A DNA stretch of 64,000 nt from the NCBI GenBank assembly GCA_040385645.1, contig JAZKGZ010000006.1, forward strand, positions 1-64,000, in the 5' to 3' direction. This document shows, piece by piece, positions 37,944 to 47,172 of this stretch. Position numbers and translations under genes: made by a program. The stretch's first letter is position 1. Each line of letters begins with the position of its first letter. The DNA comes from JANXSS01 sp040385645 (GTDB lineage: Bacteria > Pseudomonadota > Gammaproteobacteria > Burkholderiales > Burkholderiaceae_D). The notes under the pieces are model-generated. The model saw only the letters and a program-made list of their open reading frames with translations. It was not told the DNA's origin and did not search any database.

Positions 37944-38420
37944 ATGGCGCTGCAGACAGAGCCGTCGCGGCCGGTCAAGATACCGGAATCGGTGCTGGTC
38001 GTGATTCACACAGCCGATCTCCGGGTGCTGTTGTTGGAGCGCGCTGATCGCCCTGGCTTTTGGCAGTCGGTCACCGGCTCGAAAGATACGCCGACTGAAA
38101 CCCTTGCTGTCACCGCCGCTCGCGAGGTTGCCGAGGAAACCGGCATACTGGTCGGCACGACCGTGCCTTTCGAAGCGCTGCAGGATTGGCAGCTCGTCAA
38201 TGTCTACGAGATCTACCCGATTTGGCGGGCACGCTACGCGCCGGGCGTGACCCGTAATACCGAACATGTTTTCAGCCTACAGGTGCCGGCCGGCATTAGT
38301 GTTACGCTTGCTGCGCGCGAGCATCTGCAGTATTGCTGGCTTCCATACGAAGAAGCTGCCGATCGCTGCTTCTCGGCTTCGAATGCCGAAGCGATCCTGC
38401 AGTTACCCCACCGACTCTGA
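37944..38420 (+). CDS. nudB: dihydroneopterin triphosphate diphosphatase
   Basis: 158 residues. NUDIX hydrolase with the box GSKDTPTETLAVTAAREVAEETG (key residues G, then REVAEETG at about 55-62) and the NudB-like context KIPESVLVVIHTADLRVLLLERAD and NTEHVFSLQVPAG. It removes pyrophosphate from dihydroneopterin triphosphate in folate synthesis. Position after aspS, before the endonuclease/exonuclease/phosphatase gene, is the standard order in Burkholderiales. Confidence 0.92.
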   Translation: MALQTEPSRPVKIPESVLVVIHTADLRVLLLERADRPGFWQSVTGSKDTPTETLAVTAAREVAEETGILVGTTVPFEALQDWQLVNVYEIYPIWRARYAPGVTRNTEHVFSLQVPAGISVTLAAREHLQYCWLPYEEAADRCFSASNAEAILQLPHRL

Positions 38421-38480
38421 GCCACGAAGCCAACGCGCCGGTCGCAGGCGCAAACCCGCCGCATCAGTATTGGAACCCTC

Positions 38481-39278
38481 ATGAAATTGCGTATTGCAAC
38501 CTACAATATTCACAAAGGCGTGTCATCTATTGGCAGCCGGCCTCGAGTGCATGCCCTAAAGCAGGCGCTGACCTCGATGGAAGCGGACGTATTCTTCCTC
38601 CAAGAGGTACAGGGCCGGCACGATATGCTGGCCACGCGCCATGCCACCAATTGGCCAGTCGAGCCGCAGCATGACTTTCTTGCTGGCGACTCACACAAAG
38701 CCGCCTACGGCATGAACGCGGTGTACGACCATGGGCACCACGGCAATGCGCTTTTGAGTAAATTCCCGATCGGTGCCACCGGCAATCAGGACATCTCCGA
38801 CCATGCTTATGAAAAGCGCGGCATCCTGCACAGTGTCGTGCACACGCCGCACGGCGATGTGCATTGCTATGTCGTGCATCTGGGCCTGTTTGCCGGCAGC
38901 CGGCGAAGGCAAACGGCTGCACTGATCGAAGCTGTCGGCCGCACCTCGCCACCCGAGGCACCCGTCATCATCGCCGGCGATTTCAACGACTGGGGCAACC
39001 ATCTCAGTCCGGCGTTGCGCACTGCGTTGAATGTATGCGAGGTGTTCGACGAACGCGTGCAAAAGGTCACGGTCGCTTCGGTGTTGCGTAAATTAAGCGG
39101 TCGCAACACGGTGATCCAACCGGCCCGCACCTTTCCGGCGGCCATGCCGCTGCTGCGCCTGGACCGAATTTATGTACGCGGCTTCACCGTGGAATCTGCC
39201 GAAGTGTTGCACGGGGCGTTATGGGCGAAATTATCCGACCATGCACCCATCGTGGCGACGCTGCAATTGAAGGCGTAG
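38481..39278 (+). CDS. endonuclease/exonuclease/phosphatase family protein
   Basis: 265 residues. EEP fold with MKLRIATYNIHKGV, the metal-binding glutamate in FFLQEVQGR, VIIAGDFNDWG and the terminal LSDHAPIVATL. Its neighbour clsB and the family suggest a role in lipid or nucleic acid phosphodiester cleavage, but the substrate is undetermined. It begins about 60 bp after nudB and is followed by clsB after 13 bp. Confidence 0.9.
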   Translation: MKLRIATYNIHKGVSSIGSRPRVHALKQALTSMEADVFFLQEVQGRHDMLATRHATNWPVEPQHDFLAGDSHKAAYGMNAVYDHGHHGNALLSKFPIGATGNQDISDHAYEKRGILHSVVHTPHGDVHCYVVHLGLFAGSRRRQTAALIEAVGRTSPPEAPVIIAGDFNDWGNHLSPALRTALNVCEVFDERVQKVTVASVLRKLSGRNTVIQPARTFPAAMPLLRLDRIYVRGFTVESAEVLHGALWAKLSDHAPIVATLQLKA

Positions 39279-39291
39279 ACGTCACGATGCA

Positions 39292-40458
39292 ATGCGCAAG
39301 GTAAAACTTACCGGCCATAACCGGCTGACGCTTCTGGAATGTGGCGGTAGTTTTTTTCCAGCGCTGATCGCCGCCATCGATGCAGCCAGAGTGGCGGTGC
39401 ATCTCGAAACCTACATCTTTGCACTCGACGGTACCGGCGTGCTGGTCAAAAATGCCCTGGAGCGCGCAGCCAGACGCGGCGTAGCAGTCTGGGTCGTTGC
39501 CGACTGGCTGGGCAGCGGGCGCGCCGTGTGCAAACAGCTGGCTGGCGAATTCAAAGACGCTGGTGTGGCGTTTCGCCGCTTCAACCCCTGGTTCAGGCGT
39601 GGTGTGGCCCGTACCCATCGCAAGCTGTGCGTGGTCGATCATGAAGTCGCTTTCGTCGGCGGCATCAATCTCATCGACGACATGGTGTCCGACGACTATG
39701 CCAGCCTGCCGTTGCCAGCCCCGCGCTGGGATTTCGCCGTCCAAATCGAGGGGCCGTTGGTGGTGGTCATCCAGCGGGAAGTCGAATTGCAGTGGGACAG
39801 GCTGGGTCATCTGAAACTGCGCACACGCTGGCGGCGCTTTCGCAGTGCGCGTACGCTCCTGACACCGCACAGCGAAGCGCCGGTCGTGGCAGGCCTGGTG
39901 GTGCGCGACAACTTGCGCAACCGCCGTACCATTCAGCGCGCCTATCTGGCGGCATTGGCAAGCGCCACGGAAAGCGCCGTGCTGGCCAACCCGTATTTTG
40001 CGCCGGGCCGTAAGTTGCGCGATGCCCTGGCGCGCGCGGCGCGGCGCGGCGTCGATGTCACGCTTTTGCTGGGCGTGGGCCAGTTCCGCATACAGGATGC
40101 CGTGGCTCATTCGTTTTATCCGAAGCTGCTCAAGGCCGGCGTGAAGGTGGTCGAATACCGCAAGACCCAACTGCATGCCAAGGTCGCCGTCGTCGACGAT
40201 ACCTGGGCCACCGTGGGCTCTAGCAACTGCGACGGCTTGAGCCTGTTCGTCAACCAGGAAGCCAATATCGTAGTGCGGGATGTCGCTTTTTCACAAGAAC
40301 TACGCCAAGCCATCGAGCGTGCCACTGCCGACGGTGTGGTGATCGATCCAGAAGAGTTCGGACATATCCGGTGGTATGAACGCGCATGGCATGGAGCGGC
40401 GTATTTTTTGTATCAGGGGGTATTGCGGATTATCACGCTGGGAAAGTACACCGAATAA
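39292..40458 (+). CDS. clsB: cardiolipin synthase B-type phospholipase D-family protein
   Basis: 388 residues with two HKD motifs: HRKLCVVDHE at about 109 and HAKVAVVDDTWATVGSSN at about 295, the mark of the phospholipase D superfamily. The N-terminus lacks the two membrane helices of ClsA, which fits the ClsB subfamily. It makes cardiolipin from phosphatidylglycerol and/or phosphatidylethanolamine at the inner membrane. The gene order EEP-clsB is conserved. Confidence 0.92.
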   Translation: MRKVKLTGHNRLTLLECGGSFFPALIAAIDAARVAVHLETYIFALDGTGVLVKNALERAARRGVAVWVVADWLGSGRAVCKQLAGEFKDAGVAFRRFNPWFRRGVARTHRKLCVVDHEVAFVGGINLIDDMVSDDYASLPLPAPRWDFAVQIEGPLVVVIQREVELQWDRLGHLKLRTRWRRFRSARTLLTPHSEAPVVAGLVVRDNLRNRRTIQRAYLAALASATESAVLANPYFAPGRKLRDALARAARRGVDVTLLLGVGQFRIQDAVAHSFYPKLLKAGVKVVEYRKTQLHAKVAVVDDTWATVGSSNCDGLSLFVNQEANIVVRDVAFSQELRQAIERATADGVVIDPEEFGHIRWYERAWHGAAYFLYQGVLRIITLGKYTE

Positions 40459-40649
40459 TATTCTGGGAGCTTAAATTGCGTCCGCATCAAAGTTTGGAAA
40501 AAATCAGTATCTTGCAATGGGTCGGTAGCAAAAGCATTGCGGTCAAATTTCCGGTTGCTCAATTGTTATCAAAAAGTAATAAAGGACAAGACTTATAGTT
40601 GGCAAAGGCTTAACATTTCCTTTTTGAAATAATTCTAAAAGGAATTTTT

Positions 40650-41024
40650 ATGAAAGCCATCTCCCAAAAAGATATTCATGCGGTGTTCGAATTCACCAAG
40701 CCACTCGATAAAGTGGCCGTCAGCTTTCCAAACCTGATCGATCCCGAAAGCCGTCCTTATACAGTTGCTTTCAAGCCGATGCAGAACGACCTCGGTATGG
40801 TCGATACCCTGCAACCATTGCGCAAAGCGATTCGGAAACAGGAAGTTCGTCAAGGTGGCTTACTGAAGCAATGCTTTGGTATGTCCAACATGCCGACTCC
40901 ACAACAAATTGCGGACAAGGCGCACGAGGTGGGTAAATCGCTGCAACGTCCGGTGATTTCCGATAAAGCCGCAGCGCTGAACGTCGCGCTATGCAACTTT
41001 TTGCAGGAAGAAAAACATAAATAA
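40650..41024 (+). CDS. hypothetical protein
   Basis: 124 residues, not recognised. Soluble, no signal peptide or membrane segment, mixed charge, begins MKAISQKDIHAVFEF and ends in a Lys/His-rich tail (LQEEKHK). A ribosome-site-like AAAAGGAA lies 7 bp upstream of the ATG, which together with a normal codon pattern supports a real gene. It stands alone between clsB (191 bp away) and the TPR gene. Confidence 0.6.
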   Translation: MKAISQKDIHAVFEFTKPLDKVAVSFPNLIDPESRPYTVAFKPMQNDLGMVDTLQPLRKAIRKQEVRQGGLLKQCFGMSNMPTPQQIADKAHEVGKSLQRPVISDKAAALNVALCNFLQEEKHK

Positions 41025-41122
41025 AAACCGGTACAAAGGTCAATTCGCGTGCAAGCCAAGATAGGATGTCGCTAAGAATTTTTCGAGGCTATCAACCTTC
41101 TGTTTTGTTTTTGGAGATAAAA

Positions 41123-41596
41123 ATGTTCCTCCACGCCCCTTTACGCGCTTGCATGATGGCACTTGGTCTGACGGCTGCGGTTTTCGCTACCTCGGCACTA
41201 GCCGATGATTTTCAAACCACGCCTTACCAAAACAAAAAAATCGACGATTTCAATGTCGGCAAGGAAGCGATTGATAAAGAAGAGTGGGCCAAGGCGATCG
41301 CCTCATTCAAGAAAGTGATTGCCACAAGTCCGCGCAACGCCGATGCGTTCAACTACCTGGGTTACGCCAGCCGTGGGCTCGGCAAGCTCGACGACGCCTT
41401 TATGTATTACGACCGCGCGTTAAAACTGCAGCCGGACCACCGCGGTGCGATCGAATATTTGGGCGTCGCACATCTTAAGAACAACGATTTGCCGAATGCG
41501 AAAGCACAGCTGGCGAGGCTGGAAGCCGTATGCGGAACATCCTGTGCAGAGTATGCAGACCTGGCCAAGGAAATCGCCGAGTTCAAACCTCGTTAG
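41123..41596 (+). CDS. TPR-repeat periplasmic protein
   Basis: 157 residues from the ATG at 41123, chosen because it gives a good Sec signal peptide (cleavage after SALA, about residue 27) and has GGAG 7 bp upstream. Two to three tetratricopeptide repeats follow (KAIASFKKVIATSPRNADAF region, then LGYASRGLGKLDDAFMYYDRA). Likely a periplasmic scaffold; partner unknown. Confidence 0.8.
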   Translation: MFLHAPLRACMMALGLTAAVFATSALADDFQTTPYQNKKIDDFNVGKEAIDKEEWAKAIASFKKVIATSPRNADAFNYLGYASRGLGKLDDAFMYYDRALKLQPDHRGAIEYLGVAHLKNNDLPNAKAQLARLEAVCGTSCAEYADLAKEIAEFKPR

Positions 41597-41667
41597 GTTT
41601 GCGATAGGCAACATACGATTCACAACCCACTTTGCCTGATGTAACGGTAAACAGCTTCGGCTAGACG

Positions 41668-42060
41668 ATGGTTTCGCTTCTTTCGCTACGCATCGATAAA
41701 TGGCTATGGGCTGCCCGATTCTTCAAAACCCGCACCCTGGCAACCGATGCCGTTGACGCCGGCAAGGTAACGCTTGACGGTGGACGTATCAAGCCGGCTA
41801 GAACCTTGAAGCCCGGCGATATCCTCCAAATTAATAACGGTGCCACCGAATGGGAAGTCGTGGTTGTCGATCTTGCCGACGTGCGCGGCAGTGCCGAACA
41901 AGCGCAATGCCTGTATCGAGAGACCGAGAAGAGTGTTGCCCGCCGCGTGAAAACAGCAGATGAACGGCGTTTTTTTCGCGAACCCGGCACTACCCTGAAA
42001 GGCCGACCCACCAAGCGCGACCGGCGGCTGATCGACAAATCGCTGGGCGAAGTCGACTGA
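41668..42060 (+). CDS. hslR: S4-domain RNA-binding heat shock protein 15
   Basis: 130 residues. S4 RNA-binding motif at the N-terminus (LRIDKWLWAARFFKTRTLA ... AGKVTLDGGRIKPA) and the basic C-terminal tail GRPTKRDRRLIDK, the layout of Hsp15. The E. coli protein rescues stalled 50S subunits carrying nascent chains. It may begin at M1 or at the leucine-rich start a few codons in; M1 is used. Confidence 0.92.
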   Translation: MVSLLSLRIDKWLWAARFFKTRTLATDAVDAGKVTLDGGRIKPARTLKPGDILQINNGATEWEVVVVDLADVRGSAEQAQCLYRETEKSVARRVKTADERRFFREPGTTLKGRPTKRDRRLIDKSLGEVD

Positions 42061-42107
42061 TATTCACGATTGCCTTGTCATCATTGCAACATCGGTAAAG
42101 ATCCGAT

Positions 42108-42149
42108 TTGACATTTTGTTTCCGATGCATAATAGTACGAGCGTTCGCT
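42108..42149 (+). promoter_or_regulatory. candidate promoter and operator before the TetR gene
   Basis: A perfect -35 box TTGACA lies at 42108-42113; -10-like sequences CATAAT or TAATAG follow around 42128-42135 with spacing that is short for a standard promoter. The small palindrome AGCGTTCGCT (42140-42149) directly downstream is a plausible operator for the TetR protein encoded at 42180. Suggestive only. Confidence 0.35.
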
Positions 42150-42179
42150 TTATCTAATTGATCGAACTCACCGAGGTTT

Positions 42180-42833
42180 ATGCAAGTGGCTACATCGCTG
42201 GCACCGACACAGAAGTCGCTACCGAAGCCGACCCAGAAGTCGCTGCGCAAGGGTGAACTGACCCGGGCGGCGATCCTGGATGCGGCGCTCGATCTGGCCA
42301 GCCGCAACGGACTCGAAGGCTTGACCATCGGCCTGTTGGCGGATCGCATGCAGATGAGCAAATCCGGCGTGTTCGCGCATTTCGGTTCGCGTGAAGATTT
42401 GCAGATCGAAGTATTGAAGCTATATCACCAGCAATTCGAGCGTGAGGTGTTCGCGCCCAGCATGCGTGCAGCCCGCGGCTTGCCTCGTTTACAGGCGCTG
42501 TTCGCACGCTGGATCAAACGCGTGACGGAGGAAATCGCCTCCGGTTGCATCTACATCAGTGGTGCCGCCGAATACGACGATCGGCCGGGCCCGATCCGGG
42601 ATGCGCTGGTCGGCATGGTACTGACTTGGCAGGAGGTGCTGCTACGTTGCGTACGCCAAGCCACCGACAAAGGCGATCTGCGTGCCGACACCGATCCGCA
42701 ACAACTAGTATTCGACATGTACGGCCTGGTGCTGGCGCTGCACCACGACGCCCGCTTCATCAAACGTGCAGGCAGTGTCGAACGCGCTGCCGCCGGCTTC
42801 GAGCGGCTGCTCGAGAGTTATCGAACGTTATAA
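42180..42833 (+). CDS. TetR-family transcriptional regulator
   Basis: 217 residues. Helix-turn-helix at about 30-75 (RAAILDAALDLASRNG ... ADRMQMSKSGVFAHFGSRE). The first 23 residues hold a direct repeat TQKSLPKP/TQKSLRK from a short tandem duplication in the DNA. C-terminal ligand-binding domain typical of TetR. It precedes, by 32 bp and on the same strand, an acyl-CoA dehydrogenase/fadB/thiolase/enoyl-CoA hydratase operon, so it probably represses that operon in response to an acyl-CoA; this is inferred from context. Confidence 0.9.
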   Translation: MQVATSLAPTQKSLPKPTQKSLRKGELTRAAILDAALDLASRNGLEGLTIGLLADRMQMSKSGVFAHFGSREDLQIEVLKLYHQQFEREVFAPSMRAARGLPRLQALFARWIKRVTEEIASGCIYISGAAEYDDRPGPIRDALVGMVLTWQEVLLRCVRQATDKGDLRADTDPQQLVFDMYGLVLALHHDARFIKRAGSVERAAAGFERLLESYRTL

Positions 42834-42865
42834 CGAATTTTATAATTTCCATTCGGGAGAGCATC

Positions 42866-44677
42866 ATGGGCCACTACACCGCACCGCTGCGCGACATGCA
42901 ATTCGTATTGCACGAACTGCTGGGCGTCGAGCAGGAACTCAAGCAGTTGCCCCGACATGCCGAGATGGATGCGGATTTCATCAACCAGATCCTGGAAGAA
43001 GGTGGAAAATTCGCTGCGCAAGTGCTGTTTCCGCTGAATCATTCCGGGGATCGGGAAGGCTGCCACCTGGATCGAAGTACGCACGAAGTCACGCCACCCA
43101 AGGGCTTCAAGGAAGCGTACAAACAATATATCGAAGCCGGTTGGCCTGCTTTGTCGTGCGATCCTGAATACGGCGGCCAGGGTTTGCCACTGGTAGTGAA
43201 TAATTCGTTTTATGAAATGCTCAATGCCGCCAACCAATCCTGGACCATGTATCCGGGGCTATCGCACGGTGCCTACGAATGCCTGCATGCACATGGCAGC
43301 GAGGCGATGAAGGCGCTGTATCTGCCGAAGCTGATCTCCGGGGAGTGGACCGGCACCATGTGCCTGACCGAGCCGCATTGCGGCACCGATCTGGGCATGC
43401 TGCGCTCCAAGGCCGAGCCTCAGGCAGACGGGTCGTACAAGATCAGCGGCGGCAAGATTTTCATCTCCGCCGGCGAGCACGACATGGCAGCCAATATCCT
43501 GCATCTGGTGCTGGCGCGCTTGCCCGATGCCCCTGCAGGCACCAAAGGCATTTCGCTGTTTCTGGTGCCGAAATTCTTGCCCAACGACGATGGCTCGCTC
43601 GGTGCGCGCAACCCGATCTTTTGCGGTGCCCTGGAAGAAAAGATGGGCATCCATGGCAATTCGACCTGCCAGATGAACCTCGATGCCGCCACCGGCTGGC
43701 TGATCGGCGAGCCCAATCGCGGCCTGAATGCGATGTTCGTGATGATGAACGCAGCGCGTTTGGGCGTGGGCATGCAGTCGCTCGGGCTGACAGAAGTGGC
43801 ATTTCAGAATGCGCTGGTGTATGCCAAAGACCGGCTACAGATGCGCAGCCTGTCGGGGGCGAAAGCGCCGGACAAGCCGGCCGATCCGATCATTCATCAT
43901 CCCGATGTGCGACGCATGCTGCTGACGGCCAAAGCCTATGCCGAAGGAGGGCGGGCTTTCACGTCGTACGTGGCGCTGCAGATCGACCGCGAACTGCACC
44001 ATCCCGACGAAGCGGTGCGCAAAGATGCCGCCGACGAGGTGGCATTGCTGACGCCGATCGTGAAATCGTTCCTCACCGATAATGCCTGGATCGCCACCTC
44101 GGAAGCCTTGCAGGTTTTCGGCGGCCACGGCTATATCAGCGAATGGGGTATGGAGCAGTATGTGCGCGATTCCCGCATCAACATGATCTACGAAGGCACC
44201 AACACCATCCAGTCGCTCGATCTGCTTGGGCGAAAAATCTTGTCGGACAACGGTGCCAAGCTCAAGAAGTTCGGCGCGCAGGTGCAAGCCTTTGTCGAAG
44301 ACAATGGGCTGGACGAAGCCATGTCGGAATTCATCACGCCGCTTGCCGACATCGGCGACAAGGTGACCAAGCTGACTATGGAAATCGGCATGAAGGCGTT
44401 GCAAAGCCCGGAGGAAGTGGGTGCCGCCTGCGTGCCGTATCTGCGCGTGGTGGGGCACATGGTGTATGCCTATTTCTTTGCCCGGATGGCGAAAATCGCC
44501 CTGGAAAAAGAAGCAGAAAGCGTGCGCGACAATACGACCTGCGATCCGTTCTATCAATCCAAGCTCGGCACGACGCGCTTTTATTTTGCGCGGCTGCTGC
44601 CGGAAACGGCGATGCTGATCCGGCAGGCGCGCTCCGGTGCATCCAGCCTGATGGCGCTGGACGCCGCCCTAATCTGA
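42866..44677 (+). CDS. acyl-CoA dehydrogenase
   Basis: 603 residues from the ATG at 42866, which has GGGAGA 8 bp upstream; the frame stays open far upstream inside the TetR gene. FAD-dependent acyl-CoA dehydrogenase of the long type, with MCLTEPHCGTDLGMLRSKA, QVFGGHGYISEWGMEQYVRD and an additional C-terminal domain. The length and ending place it with the 3-methylmercaptopropionyl-CoA dehydrogenase-like/AcdH group. First oxidation of beta-oxidation; chain length unknown. Confidence 0.93.
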   Translation: MGHYTAPLRDMQFVLHELLGVEQELKQLPRHAEMDADFINQILEEGGKFAAQVLFPLNHSGDREGCHLDRSTHEVTPPKGFKEAYKQYIEAGWPALSCDPEYGGQGLPLVVNNSFYEMLNAANQSWTMYPGLSHGAYECLHAHGSEAMKALYLPKLISGEWTGTMCLTEPHCGTDLGMLRSKAEPQADGSYKISGGKIFISAGEHDMAANILHLVLARLPDAPAGTKGISLFLVPKFLPNDDGSLGARNPIFCGALEEKMGIHGNSTCQMNLDAATGWLIGEPNRGLNAMFVMMNAARLGVGMQSLGLTEVAFQNALVYAKDRLQMRSLSGAKAPDKPADPIIHHPDVRRMLLTAKAYAEGGRAFTSYVALQIDRELHHPDEAVRKDAADEVALLTPIVKSFLTDNAWIATSEALQVFGGHGYISEWGMEQYVRDSRINMIYEGTNTIQSLDLLGRKILSDNGAKLKKFGAQVQAFVEDNGLDEAMSEFITPLADIGDKVTKLTMEIGMKALQSPEEVGAACVPYLRVVGHMVYAYFFARMAKIALEKEAESVRDNTTCDPFYQSKLGTTRFYFARLLPETAMLIRQARSGASSLMALDAALI

Positions 44678-44711
44678 TCGTTGCCAAATCAAGGAATCCA
44701 AGGAACCTTTC

Positions 44712-47111
44712 ATGTCCAATTTCACTGTCAAGAAAATTGCCGTACTCGGTGCCGGCGTCATGGGTGCGCAGATTGCCGCGCATTGCATCAATGCGCGGGT
44801 GCCGGTGGTGTTGTTCGACCTGCCAGCCAAAGATACATCCAACGGCGCTTCGAAGAACGGCATCGTCCTGCGAGCGATCGAAAACCTGAAAAAACTCAGC
44901 CCGGCACCGCTCGGCAATCGTGACCATGTGGCACTGATCGAAGTCGCCAACTACGAAGACGATCTCGACATTCTGAAAGGCTGCGACCTGATCATCGAAG
45001 CGATCGCCGAACGCATGGATTGGAAACATGATCTGTACAAGAAGGTCGCGCCGTATATCGCGCCGCATGCGATCTTCGCTTCCAACACTTCCGGGTTATC
45101 GATCACGGCGCTTGCAGAAGGGTTCGACGTCGACCTGAAGGGTCGATTCTGCGGTGTGCATTTTTTCAACCCGCCGCGTTACATGCATCTGGCCGAACTG
45201 ATTCCCACCGCCGCGACCCACCCGGAAATTCTCGACCAGCTGGAAACCTTCCTGACCTCGACGCTGGGCAAAGGCGTCGTGCGCGCCAAGGATACGCCGA
45301 ACTTCATCGCCAACCGGGTCGGCGTGTTCGGCATGCTGGCAACCATTCATGAAGCGGAAAAATATGGCTTGTCGTGCGATGTGGTCGACGACCTGACCGG
45401 TGCCCGGCTCGGGCGGGCAAAGTCGGGCACGTTCCGCACCGCCGACGTGGTGGGCCTGGATACGATGGGCCATGTCATCAAGACCATGCAGGATACCTTG
45501 CCGGACGATCCGTTCTTTCCGGTTTATAAGACACCGGCGGTGTTGGCAGGCTTAATCGCCGCCGGCGCGCTGGGCCAAAAGACCGGTGCCGGTTTTTATA
45601 AAAAGGTCGGCAAGGATATCCTGCGGCTGGACCCGGCCAAAGGCGATTACGTGCCGGGCGGCGGCAAGGCCGACGATCTGATCGGCCGCATTCTGAAAGA
45701 AAAAGACCCTGTAAAACGGATGAAGGCCTTGCACGACTCATCCAATCCGCAGGCAAAGTTCTTGTGGGCGATCTATCGGGATACCTTTCATTACATCGCC
45801 GTGCACCTGGATGCCATTGCCGACAACGCTCGCGATATCGACTTCGCCTTGCGCTGGGGTTTCGGCTGGAACCAGGGGCCGTTCGAAACCTGGCAGGCGG
45901 CAGGCTGGCGGCAGGTGGCCGAATGGGTTCGGGAAGATATCGAATCCGGCCAGGCATTGTCGACGGCACCGCTACCGGCCTGGGTGTTCGACGGCCGCAC
46001 CGGCGTGCATACGCCGGCCGGATCGTTCTCGGCAGCCAGCGGTACCCATGTGCCGCTCTCGACATTGCCGGCCTATGCACGGCAGGCATTCCGTGCGCCG
46101 TTGCTGGGCGCGGGCATGGCCGATAGTGCCACGGAAGGCACAACCGTTTTCGAAGATGCATCGGTGCGGCTGTGGCATCAGGACGACGATGTGTTGATTC
46201 TGTCGTTCAAGACCAAGATGCACGTGATCAGCACCGAAGTGGTCGATGGCATGGTCAGGGCCATCGATGAAGCGGAGCGGGGTTACAAAGGACTGGTGCT
46301 GTGGCAGACCGATGCCGCGCAGGGCGGGGCATTCTCCGCAGGTGCCGATCTGCAGGCGATGTTGCCGCTGTTTATGTCGGGCGGCGTCGAGCTGATCGAG
46401 CCGGAAGTCTCCAAACTGCAGAACGCGCATCAGGCAGTCAAGTATGCCAATGTGCCGGTGGTGGTGGCAGTGGCCGGTCTGGCGCTGGGCGGTGGCTGCG
46501 AGCTGATGCTGCATGCCGCGCGGCGCGTGGCGGCGCTGGAATCCTATATCGGCCTGGTCGAAGTCGGCGTCGGTTTGATACCCGGCGGCGGCGGCCTGAA
46601 GGAAGCGGCGGTAAGGGCCGCTGCGGATGCGAAAGGCAACGACATTTTCCAATTTTTGAAAGGCTCGTTTACCAGTGCCGCGACGGCAGCCGTATCGAAA
46701 TCGGCAATGGAAGCGCAGGCGATGGGCTACCTGAAACCGAACGACGTGATCGTTTTCAATCCTCATGAATTGCTGCACGTGGCTAAGAGCGAGGCCCGTG
46801 CCCTGTTCGATGCCGGCTATCGGCCGCCGATGAAGGTACCGGTACCGGTGGTAGGGCGTCATGGCGTGGCCAACATCATGGCGCAGCTGGTCAACATGCG
46901 CGACGGCGGCTATATCTCGGCGCACGACTACAAGCTGGGGCAGATGATTGCCCAGGTCGTATGCGGCGGCGATGTCGAGGAAGGCACATTGGTCGATGAG
47001 CAATGGCTGCTCGATGCGGAGCGGCGTGCCTTCATGGAGCTGCTCAGTCATCCCAAGACGCAGGAACGGATCATGGGGATGATGCAGACCGGAAAACCGG
47101 TTCGAAATTGA
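44712..47111 (+). CDS. fadB: 3-hydroxyacyl-CoA dehydrogenase/enoyl-CoA hydratase fusion
   Basis: 799 residues. The N-terminal NAD-binding domain comes first (KIAVLGAGVMGAQIAAHC), followed by the HCDH signature (HFFNPPRYMHL and NFIANRVGVF), then a C-terminal enoyl-CoA hydratase/isomerase domain (LALGGGCELMLHAARRVA). This order, dehydrogenase first, is that of the FadN-like/soil-type fusion and is opposite to E. coli FadB, so the gene name is by role. It performs the second and third steps of beta-oxidation. Confidence 0.93.
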   Translation: MSNFTVKKIAVLGAGVMGAQIAAHCINARVPVVLFDLPAKDTSNGASKNGIVLRAIENLKKLSPAPLGNRDHVALIEVANYEDDLDILKGCDLIIEAIAERMDWKHDLYKKVAPYIAPHAIFASNTSGLSITALAEGFDVDLKGRFCGVHFFNPPRYMHLAELIPTAATHPEILDQLETFLTSTLGKGVVRAKDTPNFIANRVGVFGMLATIHEAEKYGLSCDVVDDLTGARLGRAKSGTFRTADVVGLDTMGHVIKTMQDTLPDDPFFPVYKTPAVLAGLIAAGALGQKTGAGFYKKVGKDILRLDPAKGDYVPGGGKADDLIGRILKEKDPVKRMKALHDSSNPQAKFLWAIYRDTFHYIAVHLDAIADNARDIDFALRWGFGWNQGPFETWQAAGWRQVAEWVREDIESGQALSTAPLPAWVFDGRTGVHTPAGSFSAASGTHVPLSTLPAYARQAFRAPLLGAGMADSATEGTTVFEDASVRLWHQDDDVLILSFKTKMHVISTEVVDGMVRAIDEAERGYKGLVLWQTDAAQGGAFSAGADLQAMLPLFMSGGVELIEPEVSKLQNAHQAVKYANVPVVVAVAGLALGGGCELMLHAARRVAALESYIGLVEVGVGLIPGGGGLKEAAVRAAADAKGNDIFQFLKGSFTSAATAAVSKSAMEAQAMGYLKPNDVIVFNPHELLHVAKSEARALFDAGYRPPMKVPVPVVGRHGVANIMAQLVNMRDGGYISAHDYKLGQMIAQVVCGGDVEEGTLVDEQWLLDAERRAFMELLSHPKTQERIMGMMQTGKPVRN

Positions 47112-47172
47112 TTTATTGCGGGAAAGAGTTAAGCGCAGCGGTACTCTGTCCCCAACTGACCAGAAAGAGATC

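Noticed and set aside
42545..42865. Extension of the acyl-CoA dehydrogenase upstream into the TetR gene
   Set aside because: The family N-terminus and ribosome site place the start at 42866; the upstream part overlaps TetR in another frame.
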